From CAVYXK01 sp963708245 (lineage in GTDB: Bacteria; Pseudomonadota; Alphaproteobacteria; Acetobacterales; Acetobacteraceae), in NCBI GenBank assembly GCA_963708245.1, contig OY970201.1:7130001-7194000 (forward strand): 64,000 nucleotides of DNA, given 5' to 3'. Under the pieces are notes generated by a model that did no database searches, had not been told where the DNA came from, and saw nothing but the letters and a program-made list of their open reading frames with translations. The position numbers and the translations under genes are program-made. Below are positions 26,120-34,454 of the stretch, piece after piece (the first letter of the stretch is position 1; each line of letters starts with the position of its first letter).

Positions 26120-27088
26120 ATGAACGACGCCCGGAGCTTCCCTGATGCTGCGCGGCTCGGCCGCGCCCCCGGGTTGCTGCGCCGCAAGGGCCTGTGGATC
26201 GCCGTTCTCGTGGTTGCCATCGCCACCGCAGGGCCGTTGTGGATGGGGGCGTATTTCCTCGGCGTGTTCACGGTCGCTTTTTATTTCGGCGTGTTCGCGA
26301 TGTCCTGGGACCTGCTGTTCGGTTTCGCCGGCGAGGTCAATTTCGGGCCGACGTTCCTGATCGGCCTTGGCGCGTACAGCGCCGGGCTCATGAACAATGC
26401 CGGGCTGCCGCTGCCGCTGTGCCTGATCGGCGGCGCCGCCACTGCGGTCGTCGGCGGCCTGTTGCTGGCGCTGCCGGCGCTGCGCTTGCGCGGGCCCTAT
26501 TTCGGGTTGATCACGCTGGTCGCCGTGTTGTTGTTGCTGGATGCGATCGTCATCTTTGCCGGCGTCACCGGCGGCGAGATCGGGATGATGGTGCCGAGCG
26601 TGCTCTCGGTCAGCGCCGTGGTGAACTACTGGTACGCGCTCGGCTTTCTGGTGGTATCTGCGACGATCCTGTTCACTCTGTCGCGTTCGTCATTGGGTCT
26701 GATCCTGCAGGCAACCGGGCAGGACCGGATCGAGGCGGCGGCGCTCGGCTTCAACGTCACCAAGTTCAAGCTGGCGGCGTTCTGCATCAGCGCACTGTTT
26801 TCCGGCCTTGCCGGGGCGATGCTGACTTTCTACCAGGGGACCGCCTCGGTCGATCAGATGGTCGATCTGTCGATCGCGGTGCAAATCATCATTGCCGTGG
26901 TCTTCGGTGGGCGACGCACCATCCTCGGCGGCGTGCTCGGCGCGATCTTCCTCGTGCTGTGCGACGAGTTGCTGCGTCCGCTGGGCCAGCTCAACACTTT
27001 CGTCGTGTCCGCCGCTGCGCTGCTGGTGATCCTGTTCTTCCCCGACGGCGTGCTGGGCTACGCGCTGCGCTGGGCGGACAAGCGCTAA
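26120..27088 (+). CDS. livM: Branched-chain amino-acid ABC transporter permease LivM
   Basis: A 322-residue inner-membrane partner of LivH, with multiple spans and the LivM signatures FAGEVNFGPTFLIGLGAYSAGL, LRLRGPYFGLITLVAVLLL, AALGFNVTKFKLAAFCISALFSGLAGAML and VFGGRRTILGGVLGAIFL. I chose the ATG at 26120, which almost touches the livH stop (TGAGATG). The TAA stop overlaps the next gene's ATG by one base (TAATG). Longer starts upstream overlap livH and are rejected. Confidence 0.92.
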   Translation: MNDARSFPDAARLGRAPGLLRRKGLWIAVLVVAIATAGPLWMGAYFLGVFTVAFYFGVFAMSWDLLFGFAGEVNFGPTFLIGLGAYSAGLMNNAGLPLPLCLIGGAATAVVGGLLLALPALRLRGPYFGLITLVAVLLLLDAIVIFAGVTGGEIGMMVPSVLSVSAVVNYWYALGFLVVSATILFTLSRSSLGLILQATGQDRIEAAALGFNVTKFKLAAFCISALFSGLAGAMLTFYQGTASVDQMVDLSIAVQIIIAVVFGGRRTILGGVLGAIFLVLCDELLRPLGQLNTFVVSAAALLVILFFPDGVLGYALRWADKR

Positions 27089-28560
27089 TGCGCAACTCGG
27101 AGCCGGCGCTGGATGTGCGCGGCCTGACCAAGCGGTTCGGCGGGCTGGTCGCGGTGAAGGATCTGAGCTTCCAGGTCCGGCCGGGCGAGATTTTGGGTCT
27201 GATCGGTCCAAACGGCTCCGGCAAATCCACGGTGATGAAGCTGGTCATGGGCATCGAGCGGCCGAATGCCGGCACCGTGACCTTGGCGGGCGTCGATGTA
27301 GCCGGCTGGCCGACGCATCGCATCGCCCGTCAGGGCGTCGGCATCGTGTTCCAGCATTCGCGGCCGCTGAACCGGCAGACGGTGCTGGAGAACATCAAGC
27401 TCGCCTTGCTGCCCGATTCACTGTTCCGACTAGTGGCCGATCCTTGGGTGGACGGACATGCGCAGGCGATTGCCGAGCAGGTGGGGCTTGGTGCGGTGCT
27501 GGACCGGCGGCCGCCCACGTTGCCGTTTGCCGATCTTCGCCGGCTGGAGATGGCCAAGGCGTTGGCACGCGATCCGAAGCTGCTGTTGGTCGATGAGCCG
27601 TTTGCGGGGCTGACACCGTCCGAGATGGCGATGTTCTCCGAGCTGATTGACGATTTCCGCCGCGACGGTCGCGCTGTGCTGCTGGTTGATCATAACGTGA
27701 AGAGTGTCGCCGCGCTGGTCGATCGAGTGCTGGCGATGTATCTCGGCGAGCGCATCGCCGAGGGCAGCGCCGAATCGGTAATGCGCGATCCAACAGTGCG
27801 TCGCGTGTATCTTGGCGGGGCGATCGAGACGCACCCGCGCAAGGAACTCGATGCCCGGACCGTGGAGCCGTTCCTCGATGTTCGCGGCGTCGATGTCCGC
27901 TACGGCAAGGCGCAGGCTTTGCAGCAGCTGTCGATGCATGTGAACGAGGGCGAGTTCGTCTCGGTTGTCGGCCTGAATGGTGCGGGTAAGACGACGCTGT
28001 TCAACGCGATCTCGGGGTTGGTGCCGTACGAGGGCGAGATTCGCTGGGACGGGGAATCGCTACGGGGTCGCTCGCCGGCTGCGATCGCCCGCGCCGGGCT
28101 GGTGCAGTGCCCGGAGACGCGCGAGCTGTTCGGCGACTTGAGTGTGCGGGAGAATCTCGATCTTGGTGGACAGCATCTGTCGGCGGCGAGCCGCAAGGCG
28201 CAGCTTGCCTGGCTGTTTGACCTGTTCCCCATCATGGACGACCGGCAACGCCAGGCGGCACGCACGCTGTCGGGCGGCGAGCAGCAGATGTTGGCGATCG
28301 CTCGGGCGCTGATGATGCAGCCGAAGCTCCTGATCCTGGACGAGCCGACGCTGGGTCTGGCGCCCGTCATCCTGGAGCAGTTGTCGAAGGCGCTGGGGCG
28401 GTTGCGCGAGACGACACCGATCACCGTGCTGCTGGGGGAGCAGAACGTGACGTTTGCGCTGCCGCATGCGGATCGCGTCTATGTACTGGAACACGCGCGG
28501 ATCGTGTGGGAAGGCGATCCGGCGAAGTTCGCTGCTGAGATGGGGACGGGATATTTGTAG
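27088..28560 (+). CDS. livGF: Fused LivG-LivF ABC transporter ATPase
   Basis: One 490-residue ORF carries both ATPase subunits that are normally separate. The LivG half (~1-240) has Walker A GPNGSGKST, Q-loop IVFQHSRPLN, the diverged signature LPFADLRRLEMAKAL and Walker B LLLVDEPFAGL. After a linker (GGAIETHPRKELDARTVEPF), the LivF half (~258-490) has Walker A GLNGAGKTT, signature LSGGEQQM, Walker B LLILDEPTLGL and LLGEQN. Both are cytoplasmic domains driving LivH/LivM. Covalent fusion enforces an asymmetric G-F dimer. No stop or frameshift interrupts the join. Confidence 0.9.
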   Translation: MRNSEPALDVRGLTKRFGGLVAVKDLSFQVRPGEILGLIGPNGSGKSTVMKLVMGIERPNAGTVTLAGVDVAGWPTHRIARQGVGIVFQHSRPLNRQTVLENIKLALLPDSLFRLVADPWVDGHAQAIAEQVGLGAVLDRRPPTLPFADLRRLEMAKALARDPKLLLVDEPFAGLTPSEMAMFSELIDDFRRDGRAVLLVDHNVKSVAALVDRVLAMYLGERIAEGSAESVMRDPTVRRVYLGGAIETHPRKELDARTVEPFLDVRGVDVRYGKAQALQQLSMHVNEGEFVSVVGLNGAGKTTLFNAISGLVPYEGEIRWDGESLRGRSPAAIARAGLVQCPETRELFGDLSVRENLDLGGQHLSAASRKAQLAWLFDLFPIMDDRQRQAARTLSGGEQQMLAIARALMMQPKLLILDEPTLGLAPVILEQLSKALGRLRETTPITVLLGEQNVTFALPHADRVYVLEHARIVWEGDPAKFAAEMGTGYL

Positions 28561-28657
28561 CGGACCCCATCCCACCTTTCCCGCGAAAAGCAGCGGAGGT
28601 CGGTTCTCGTAGCGAGTTGATTGAAGGCGCCGCGCCTCGATCCTGCTTCGGCTTCAA

Positions 28658-30319
28658 CCTAAATCCGGCAGTTGGGTCCGATCGTCGCCGGTCTGAAGTG
28701 ACGACCCACAACCTGGGGTAATTGCTCAGGCCGGGCTCAGGCGAAGCGGTGGCTGCAGTTGCCGGCCATGCAAGAAGTAGCGGAGCGCTTCACTGAGGAT
28801 GCGATACCAGCGTTGCAGCGGATCCAACTGCTCCGCACTTTTTCGCAGCCGGTCAAGAAAGCCGGCGATGCGCAGGTAAGCTTGCCTCGCCTTGTCGCGC
28901 GCGCCATGCGCGCTGCTGATCGTCAGCCTCACCTGGCCGGCGTGTTGGGTGCGCTGCGCGATCGCCGACAGCAGCAAGGGTCGGGTGGTGATCGCCTCCC
29001 GATGGTGCTCCGGATCAGCCAGCCGGACGAACAGGCTCCACCAGTTGTAGATCAGTGCAACGATACCGGCCAGCAGCCGACACCGCGTGAGGTCCTGTGT
29101 CGTGAAACCGCCCCAACCCCATTGGTTCTTCAGCTCGTCAAAAACGTTCTCGCAATCCGCCCGATCGCGATACAACTGCCCCAGCGTCAGGATTTCATCG
29201 TCCATTGAGGTGACCAGCGCAGCGTAGTCCCACGCCTCCTGATCGGGGCCCACCTCGACGAAGCCAAGTCGCCGCTGAGCCGGATCGCCATGATCGACGG
29301 CCGGCGGACCAGCCAGTTGGCGGCGCAGCAGAATGACTCTCCGCTGCCGGCTCCAGCCCTCCAGCCGCAGGCTCGTCTCCTTGCCCTGCCAGCCCTGGCC
29401 GGCATCCTTCCAGTCCGATGCCTGCATCGCCCGTTGCAGTGCCCGCGTGACGTTTTTCGTCATGCGCAGACGGAACAGATACGCCAGCTCCTCCCGCTCG
29501 GCCCGCGCCATCACCGGCTCGATGCCCCACGACTTGTCTCCGCGCAGCAGCCACGGCCGCTGCCCCGCTCCGAGATGATCCAGCAACTCCCACAAGCCGC
29601 CCGTCGCGTGTCTGACGTTGTGCTGATCGCCGGGCAATACCTCGACCCGTAGCACCAGCCGCAGGTTCGACAGCATGTAGCTGTGATAGCAGTGCGACGG
29701 CCGACCCGGCTTGTGCGGATTATAGCCCAGCTCGGCGCCTTCCTGGTGCCCATACAAAGGTTTGATGGTGGTATCGATGTCGAGCACCCACGGCTCGCCG
29801 AGCAGCGGAGCGGTGCAATAGTCCAGGTGGTTTTGCAGCCAGGCCGAGCCTTGCGCTTCGTCGATCTTCTCCAGCCCGCGGCGAACCGAGTCCTCGCTGA
29901 CCACCTTGCGCATGCCGAGCAACGGCGGGTTCACCGGATCGCAGCGCAGCGCGGTCACATGGGCATAGCGCCGGTGACCCGCCAGAACAGACAGCAGCAC
30001 GGTGCCAAGCAGATCGCGTGTACGCGGTGCATTCGGGCTAGTGAACCGCAGCGGACAGTCGGCAACCCAATTGTCGAACAACCCGGCCTGCTTCAGGTAG
30101 TCGATGAAGAATGGCAGTTGGCCGAACGGCGTCACCGGTGCGGCGGCGTCCCACTCCACGTGCACGCGCCCGGCGAAGGTATCGGCAATCGCCGAATGCG
30201 GCGCAACTTCCGGTTGCTCACCCGCGGGGTGAACCGCCAGACATCTCTGTTCTGTGCTCATGCCGGCCAAATCTGCCAATTCAGCCGCGGCGCGCAATCA
30301 CTCAACTGCCGGATTTAGG
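28658..30319 (-). mobile_element. IS1380-type insertion sequence
   Basis: A 1662-bp element with perfect 17-bp terminal inverted repeats: CCTAAATCCGGCAGTTG at the left end and its complement at the right. It is flanked by a 5-bp target duplication TTCAA (28653-28657 and 30320-30324). It encodes a single DDE transposase. Intact ends, an intact ORF and the exact duplication indicate a recent, possibly still active insertion, into intergenic DNA between livGF and the lipocalin-like gene. Confidence 0.92.
28726..30261 (-). CDS. IS1380-type transposase
   Basis: A 511-residue DDE transposase. Catalytic regions are the first Asp in VLDIDTTIKPLYG, the second in RGDKSWGIEPVM, and the Glu in LYRDRADCENVFDELKNQWGWGGF. 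The last is the typical Y-(2)-R-(3)-E-(6)-K type segment of the IS4/IS1380 superfamily. The chosen ATG (MSTEQRCLAV) lies about 58 bases inside the right inverted repeat. A TTG at 30297 would extend it by 12 residues. Confidence 0.85.
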   Translation of the reverse strand: MSTEQRCLAVHPAGEQPEVAPHSAIADTFAGRVHVEWDAAAPVTPFGQLPFFIDYLKQAGLFDNWVADCPLRFTSPNAPRTRDLLGTVLLSVLAGHRRYAHVTALRCDPVNPPLLGMRKVVSEDSVRRGLEKIDEAQGSAWLQNHLDYCTAPLLGEPWVLDIDTTIKPLYGHQEGAELGYNPHKPGRPSHCYHSYMLSNLRLVLRVEVLPGDQHNVRHATGGLWELLDHLGAGQRPWLLRGDKSWGIEPVMARAEREELAYLFRLRMTKNVTRALQRAMQASDWKDAGQGWQGKETSLRLEGWSRQRRVILLRRQLAGPPAVDHGDPAQRRLGFVEVGPDQEAWDYAALVTSMDDEILTLGQLYRDRADCENVFDELKNQWGWGGFTTQDLTRCRLLAGIVALIYNWWSLFVRLADPEHHREAITTRPLLLSAIAQRTQHAGQVRLTISSAHGARDKARQAYLRIAGFLDRLRKSAEQLDPLQRWYRILSEALRYFLHGRQLQPPLRLSPA

Positions 30320-30533
30320 TTCAACCCTTTGCTTGTGCTCGACGACTGCGAAACCTCGATCGCCCCCAAGACCATCCGGGACCAGCGCGACCACCGCAAT
30401 CGTGTCTGAGCGAGCACTCGCTCGCGGGGCGGGTCCGAACGCCGAGGCGTTCGGCGTGGCACTGGCATTGCCGGGTTGGGGCCATTCGTTTACTCTGTGA
30501 AAGGTGCAGATACCTCAACCAGGCGTACCTACC

Positions 30534-30959
30534 ATGAGCGGCTATGAAAAACTCATTGGCACGTGGCGGTTGCTGTCATTGAAGTACGAGATGGAAGATA
30601 CTGGCGAAATTGTCGAGCCGTGGGGTCCCCACCCGACGGGTTGGCTCGTCCTGACACCGGAGGGACGATTAATAACTTTGGGGGCGGCAGCTGATCGACC
30701 GATCCCCACCACGGATGCGGAAGCGGCAGCACAATGGCGCAACATGGTCAGCTATTCCGGCAGGACTAGGATGGACGGGGACGCTCGTTTCGTTACGGAG
30801 GTCGATACGGCTTGGCATCCGAGTTGGATCGGAACCCAGCAAGCTCGGAATTTCGTGCTCGATGGAGATCGTCTGTCGGTTCGGACCGATGCTGTCAGCC
30901 CTCCCGCCAATTCCGGCCGCCGGTTATGCGCCGTCCTTACCTGGCAACGGGAGGCATAA
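30534..30959 (+). CDS. Lipocalin-like domain protein
   Basis: A 141-residue protein that begins KLIGTWRLLSLKYEMEDTGEIVEPWGPHPTGWLVLTPEGRLITL, the first strands of the lipocalin-like (DUF4488/lipocalin_5) family. It continues with YSGRTRMDGDARFVTEVDTAWHPSWIGTQQARNFVLDGDRL and ends near LTWQREA. No signal peptide is present. Such proteins are cytoplasmic beta-barrels of unknown ligand. The ribosome binding site is weak. It lies just right of the insertion sequence, so its promoter may have been altered. Confidence 0.72.
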   Translation: MSGYEKLIGTWRLLSLKYEMEDTGEIVEPWGPHPTGWLVLTPEGRLITLGAAADRPIPTTDAEAAAQWRNMVSYSGRTRMDGDARFVTEVDTAWHPSWIGTQQARNFVLDGDRLSVRTDAVSPPANSGRRLCAVLTWQREA

Positions 30960-31100
30960 CGCGCCCTACGAGGCTTACATGCTATGCCGTCTGGGGCAGG
31001 AACTACCGGCCGCGCAGTGTCGCTAACATGCTCGGCGGCACTGCAAGCGTCGGCCAGACACTGGTGACAAGCCTCGCAAAGGTGTATGCTTTTAAGAAGT

Positions 31101-31724
31101 ATGATCCTGGTCGGCCAATACAACTCACCCTTCGTCCGCCGGGTAGCGGTGTCGCTCCGAGTGCTGGGCTTTGCCTATGAGCACGACACGCGCTCGGTGT
31201 TCGGGGATTTCGATGAGATGCGGCGGGTCAATCCGCTCGGCCGTATCCCTTCGCTCGTGCTCGACGACGGGGAGACCCTGATCAACTCCGCGGCGATCCT
31301 GGATTGGCTCGACCAGACAGTCGGGCCCGAACGGGCACTTGTTCCCGCGACCGGGCCAGAACGACGGCGCGTTCTTCGTGGCATCGTCTTGGCGACCGGG
31401 GCGATCGACAAGGCCGGCGCGGCGACCTACGAGCGCCTCATCCGCCCCTCAGCCTATCGCTGGCCGGACTGGATCGAGCGCTGTCGCACGCAGGCCACCG
31501 GCGGGATCGAAGCCCTCACCGCCGAGCCGTGGCCGACTGCCGGACGGTTCGACCAGGCGCAGATCACCACCGCCTGCATGATCCGCTACGTTCGGATGAC
31601 CGATCTCGATCTCATTCCAACCGGTCGCTATCCGGCGCTCGAAGCTCTGTCTGCACGCTGTGAGGCGCGCCCCGAATTCCAGGCAACGAATCCAGCCGAA
31701 TACGTGGTACCGCGGAACGAGTGA
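31101..31724 (+). CDS. Glutathione S-transferase family protein
   Basis: A 207-residue cytoplasmic GST. The thioredoxin-like N-domain MILVGQYNSPFVRRVAVSLRVLGFAYEH contains the Ser/Pro of the active-site region, followed by the cis-Pro motif NPLGRIPSLVLDDGETLINSAAILDWLDQTVGPE. A helical C-domain follows, with FDQAQITTACMIRYVRM. It conjugates or reduces small electrophiles using glutathione. The start codon follows a weak AAGAAG. It converges with the LysE-type exporter gene. Confidence 0.85.
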   Translation: MILVGQYNSPFVRRVAVSLRVLGFAYEHDTRSVFGDFDEMRRVNPLGRIPSLVLDDGETLINSAAILDWLDQTVGPERALVPATGPERRRVLRGIVLATGAIDKAGAATYERLIRPSAYRWPDWIERCRTQATGGIEALTAEPWPTAGRFDQAQITTACMIRYVRMTDLDLIPTGRYPALEALSARCEARPEFQATNPAEYVVPRNE

Positions 31725-31735
31725 GCTGGTCGGCG

Positions 31736-32407
31736 TCAGCGATGCTCTGCGGCCAAGCGGATGCCGAGCCCGATCAGCACCGCGCCCGTCACGCCCTCGA
31801 GCGCCCGGCGGATCGCCGGCCGGCGTAGGACCTCGCCGATCCGGGCGACCGTGCTTGCGTACAGCATCAACCACACCAGCGTCATGGCGCAGAACAACAG
31901 CCCCAGTGCCATGGGCATAGCGAACGAAACGTCTCGCGACGGTACGAACTGCGGCAGCAGGCTGGTGAAGAATGCCGCCATCTTCGGATTGCCGAGGTCA
32001 TTGACCACGCCCTGTCGGAACGCCCGGCAAGGCGGAAGCGCGCGCCTCTGCACCCGGCCATCCGGCGGCTCGGTCCGAGGCGCATGGACCAGTGCGGCAC
32101 GGATCGACTGCACGCCCAGAAACATGAGATAGCCGGCGCCAACCAGCTTGACGGCGACGAACACAGGTTCCGACGTCGCCAGCAGCCCGACAATCCCGAT
32201 GCTGGTGCCGAACGCCCAGATGGCTTGGCCGGTCACCACGCCGGCGGCCGTTGCCACGCCGGCGCGCCATCCGCCAAGCAGAGCATTGCGGACAGTCAGC
32301 GCGGTGTCCGGACCTGGCGTCACGATAACAAGGACTGCGACCCCGAGAAACGCGAGAAGCCCGCCATGCGCGGCGGTCAAAAAGCCGAGGATATCTGAAG
32401 GACCCAT
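31736..32407 (-). CDS. LysE/RhtB family amino-acid exporter
   Basis: A 223-residue inner-membrane exporter with about six spans. Family marks are LVIVTPGPDTALTVRNALLGGWRAGVATAAGVVTGQ, LVGAGYLMFLGVQSIRA, FRQGVVNDLGNPKMAAFFTSLLPQFV and the final GALLIGLGIRLA-like helix. It exports an amino acid such as homoserine, threonine or lysine. I chose the ATG at 32405-32407 (GGAGAG upstream). The 5' leader contains a Rho-independent terminator hairpin, which hints at attenuation. Confidence 0.88.
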   Translation of the reverse strand: MGPSDILGFLTAAHGGLLAFLGVAVLVIVTPGPDTALTVRNALLGGWRAGVATAAGVVTGQAIWAFGTSIGIVGLLATSEPVFVAVKLVGAGYLMFLGVQSIRAALVHAPRTEPPDGRVQRRALPPCRAFRQGVVNDLGNPKMAAFFTSLLPQFVPSRDVSFAMPMALGLLFCAMTLVWLMLYASTVARIGEVLRRPAIRRALEGVTGAVLIGLGIRLAAEHR

Positions 32408-32940
32408 CCGATGCTCTCCCTGGGAAGGGCCGCAGCGGCGGGACATGAAAAAGGCCCCGGCCGGTTGTGGCGGGGCCTGTTGCACGCGCGGTGCAGGACG
32501 CTAGCACACGCGCCTCCCGGGCCCGCCGATGCTGCAGGTAACTCGGGAAACGACGATGCGCGGCAGCGGCTGCATGGCGGTATCAGAACATCGCCATGGG
32601 GTGATGTAAAGCGCGGTGGCACGTGTGTCGGCAGGCTGCACGCACTCAGGCCCACCGCGGGCGGGCCGCCGCTTTGGCTAAGCGGCCTGCCTGCGCCCAA
32701 GTCTCGGTGATCGCTCCGGCAGACCACACCCACAGCTTCTTGCCACTCAACCGCAGGTGTTGGCGCCATCGTTGTCAGAGCGCGCGTGCGGTTTCCTGTT
32801 GCGAAAATCCGGATTGAGGATCACAATTATCTGTCAATAGGCTGACGAACCAAAGCGTTCATCGTCTCGCCCATCCGCGACGATCATTACGACCGGCCGA
32901 GTGTCGTCTAAAACAATACGAACCGATGGAGGAACAAACG
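32408..32940. other. Divergent intergenic region with a leader terminator
   Basis: 533 bases with no supportable gene. It contains the leader of the leftward exporter, including the terminator at 32448-32477, and the promoter side of the rightward DUF1326/DUF2182 pair. A small self-complementary element TGCAC-GCGCG-GTGCA lies at 32481-32495. Confidence 0.5.
32448..32477 (-). terminator. Rho-independent terminator in the exporter's 5' leader
   Basis: On the leftward strand the stem GGCCCCG...CGGGGCC is followed directly by five T residues. It lies 41 bases before the exporter's start codon, so it would stop transcription entering that gene unless prevented. Confidence 0.65.
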
Positions 32941-33543
32941 ATGCCGTATCACCTGGAAGGACGTCTTCTGGAAGTTTGCGACTGTCGCGTGCTGTGCCCA
33001 TGCTGGATCGGTGAGGACCCCGATAACGGCACCTGTGATTCGATGCAGGCCTGGCACATCGACAAGGGCAGTATCGACAGCACTGATGTCGCCGGTCGTA
33101 CAGTTGCCATGGTCTGCCACATCCCTGGCAACGTGCTGAAGGGCGGCTTCCGCGTCGCAGTGTATGTTGATGATGGCGCCACCGACGTACAGCAGCAGGC
33201 GCTGCTCGACGTCTATTCGGGCAAGCGCGGTGGTCCCGCCGCTGAGCTGGCCAAGCTGGTGGGCGAGGTCGTTTCTGTTCAACGTGTGCCGATTACTTTC
33301 ACCGTGCAGGAAGGCAGTGGCACGTTGAAGATCGGAGATGTCGGCTTCGCCGAACTGGAGCCGTACCGTGGACCAAACGGCGCCGTTACAACGCTGACCG
33401 ATACGATCTTCTCCACGGTGCCTGGTGCGCCAGTGTTCGTAGGCAAGGCGAGGCGCTATCAAAGCAAGAATCCCGTGTTGGGACACAATCTCGACCTTGA
33501 GGGTTATAACGCCCTGCAAAGCACTTTCGTGTTCGACGGCTAA
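32941..33543 (+). CDS. DUF1326 protein
   Basis: A 200-residue cytoplasmic protein of the DUF1326 family. The N-terminal cysteine cluster C13-x-C15-x3-C19-x-C21 (EVCDCRVLCPCW) suggests metal binding. GTCDSMQAWHIDKGSID and the later AELEPYRGPNG segments are conserved in the family. GGAGG lies 10 bases before the ATG at 32941; an in-frame ATG at 32926 overlaps that site and is less likely. It is followed after five bases by DUF2182, its usual genomic partner. Confidence 0.88.
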   Translation: MPYHLEGRLLEVCDCRVLCPCWIGEDPDNGTCDSMQAWHIDKGSIDSTDVAGRTVAMVCHIPGNVLKGGFRVAVYVDDGATDVQQQALLDVYSGKRGGPAAELAKLVGEVVSVQRVPITFTVQEGSGTLKIGDVGFAELEPYRGPNGAVTTLTDTIFSTVPGAPVFVGKARRYQSKNPVLGHNLDLEGYNALQSTFVFDG

Positions 33544-33548
33544 CGTCC

Positions 33549-34346
33549 ATGGCGCGCCGGCCGGCGCGCATGGCAGCGGGCTTTCCGGCGCTTGCCGTGG
33601 GGCTCGCCACACTTTCCTGGATCACCCTGCTGATTTGGGAGGCGAGCCCCTATGGCCGCTATCTGCACCACGGTGACTGGGCAACGATCGGTTTCGGCGC
33701 GACAATCTGCACGGCGGTGCCCGCTGGTGCGTGGCTGGTTCCGGGCCTTCTCTATGGGGGAGGCTGGCTATTGATGTCGGCGGCGATGATGCTGCCGACC
33801 GCCACGCCACTGATTCGGTTGTTCGATCGTATGATCGCGGAACGCCCGGATCGGGCGGCGTTGCATGCTCTCCTGGTCGTCGGCTATCTGCTGGTATGGG
33901 GTGGGTTTGGCGTCGTTGCACATCTGCTGGATCGGGTATTGCATTCGACCATTGTCGGCTGGGTGTGGCTCGCCGGCCACCCCTACGTGCCTGGAGCAGT
34001 TATTCTGAGCTTGGCCGGGGCGTTTCAGTTCTCAGCGCTGAAATATCATTGCCTGGATAAGTGCCGAGCCCCGCTCGGTTTCCTCGCCAGCTATTGGCAT
34101 GGCCCGCGACCATGGCTCGAGGCGTTCCGGCTGGGCCTGGCGCATGGCGTTTATTGCGTTGGCTGTTGCTGGGCATTGATGCTGCTGATGTTTCTGGTCG
34201 GCACAGGTAGCCTGGGCTGGATGCTGTTGCTTGGTCTGGTCATGGCGGTAGAGAAAAACCATTCCTGGGGACGGCGCCTGTCGGCACCGCTGGGTGGGGC
34301 ACTCTTGGGAATGGCCGGGCTCGTACTGCTTCGCGCGCTGGCCTGA
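33549..34346 (+). CDS. DUF2182 predicted metal-binding membrane protein
   Basis: A 265-residue inner-membrane protein with about seven spans. The family's conserved motif HGVYCVGCCWALMLLMF gives a buried Cys cluster. Other marks are WLLMSAAMMLPTATPLI and LKYHCLDKCRAPLGFL, which adds two more cysteines. The family is annotated as a predicted metal-binding integral membrane protein with no proven role. Tight coupling to the Cys-rich DUF1326 gene implies a joint function, perhaps metal transfer to or through the membrane. Confidence 0.88.
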   Translation: MARRPARMAAGFPALAVGLATLSWITLLIWEASPYGRYLHHGDWATIGFGATICTAVPAGAWLVPGLLYGGGWLLMSAAMMLPTATPLIRLFDRMIAERPDRAALHALLVVGYLLVWGGFGVVAHLLDRVLHSTIVGWVWLAGHPYVPGAVILSLAGAFQFSALKYHCLDKCRAPLGFLASYWHGPRPWLEAFRLGLAHGVYCVGCCWALMLLMFLVGTGSLGWMLLLGLVMAVEKNHSWGRRLSAPLGGALLGMAGLVLLRALA

Positions 34347-34454
34347 ATTGGTTGAGGTGGGTACGCCCAGTATCAGTTGGTCCGACGCAGCCGCGATGCA
34401 GTACATCATAGCCGGTTGGACATACGATCCGAAGAAACCAAGCATGGTCCGAGG

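Noticed and set aside
26194..28560. 788-residue protein beginning inside livM
   Set aside because: The first ~298 codons are an out-of-frame reading of livM. The real start is the ATG at 27088 overlapping the livM stop.
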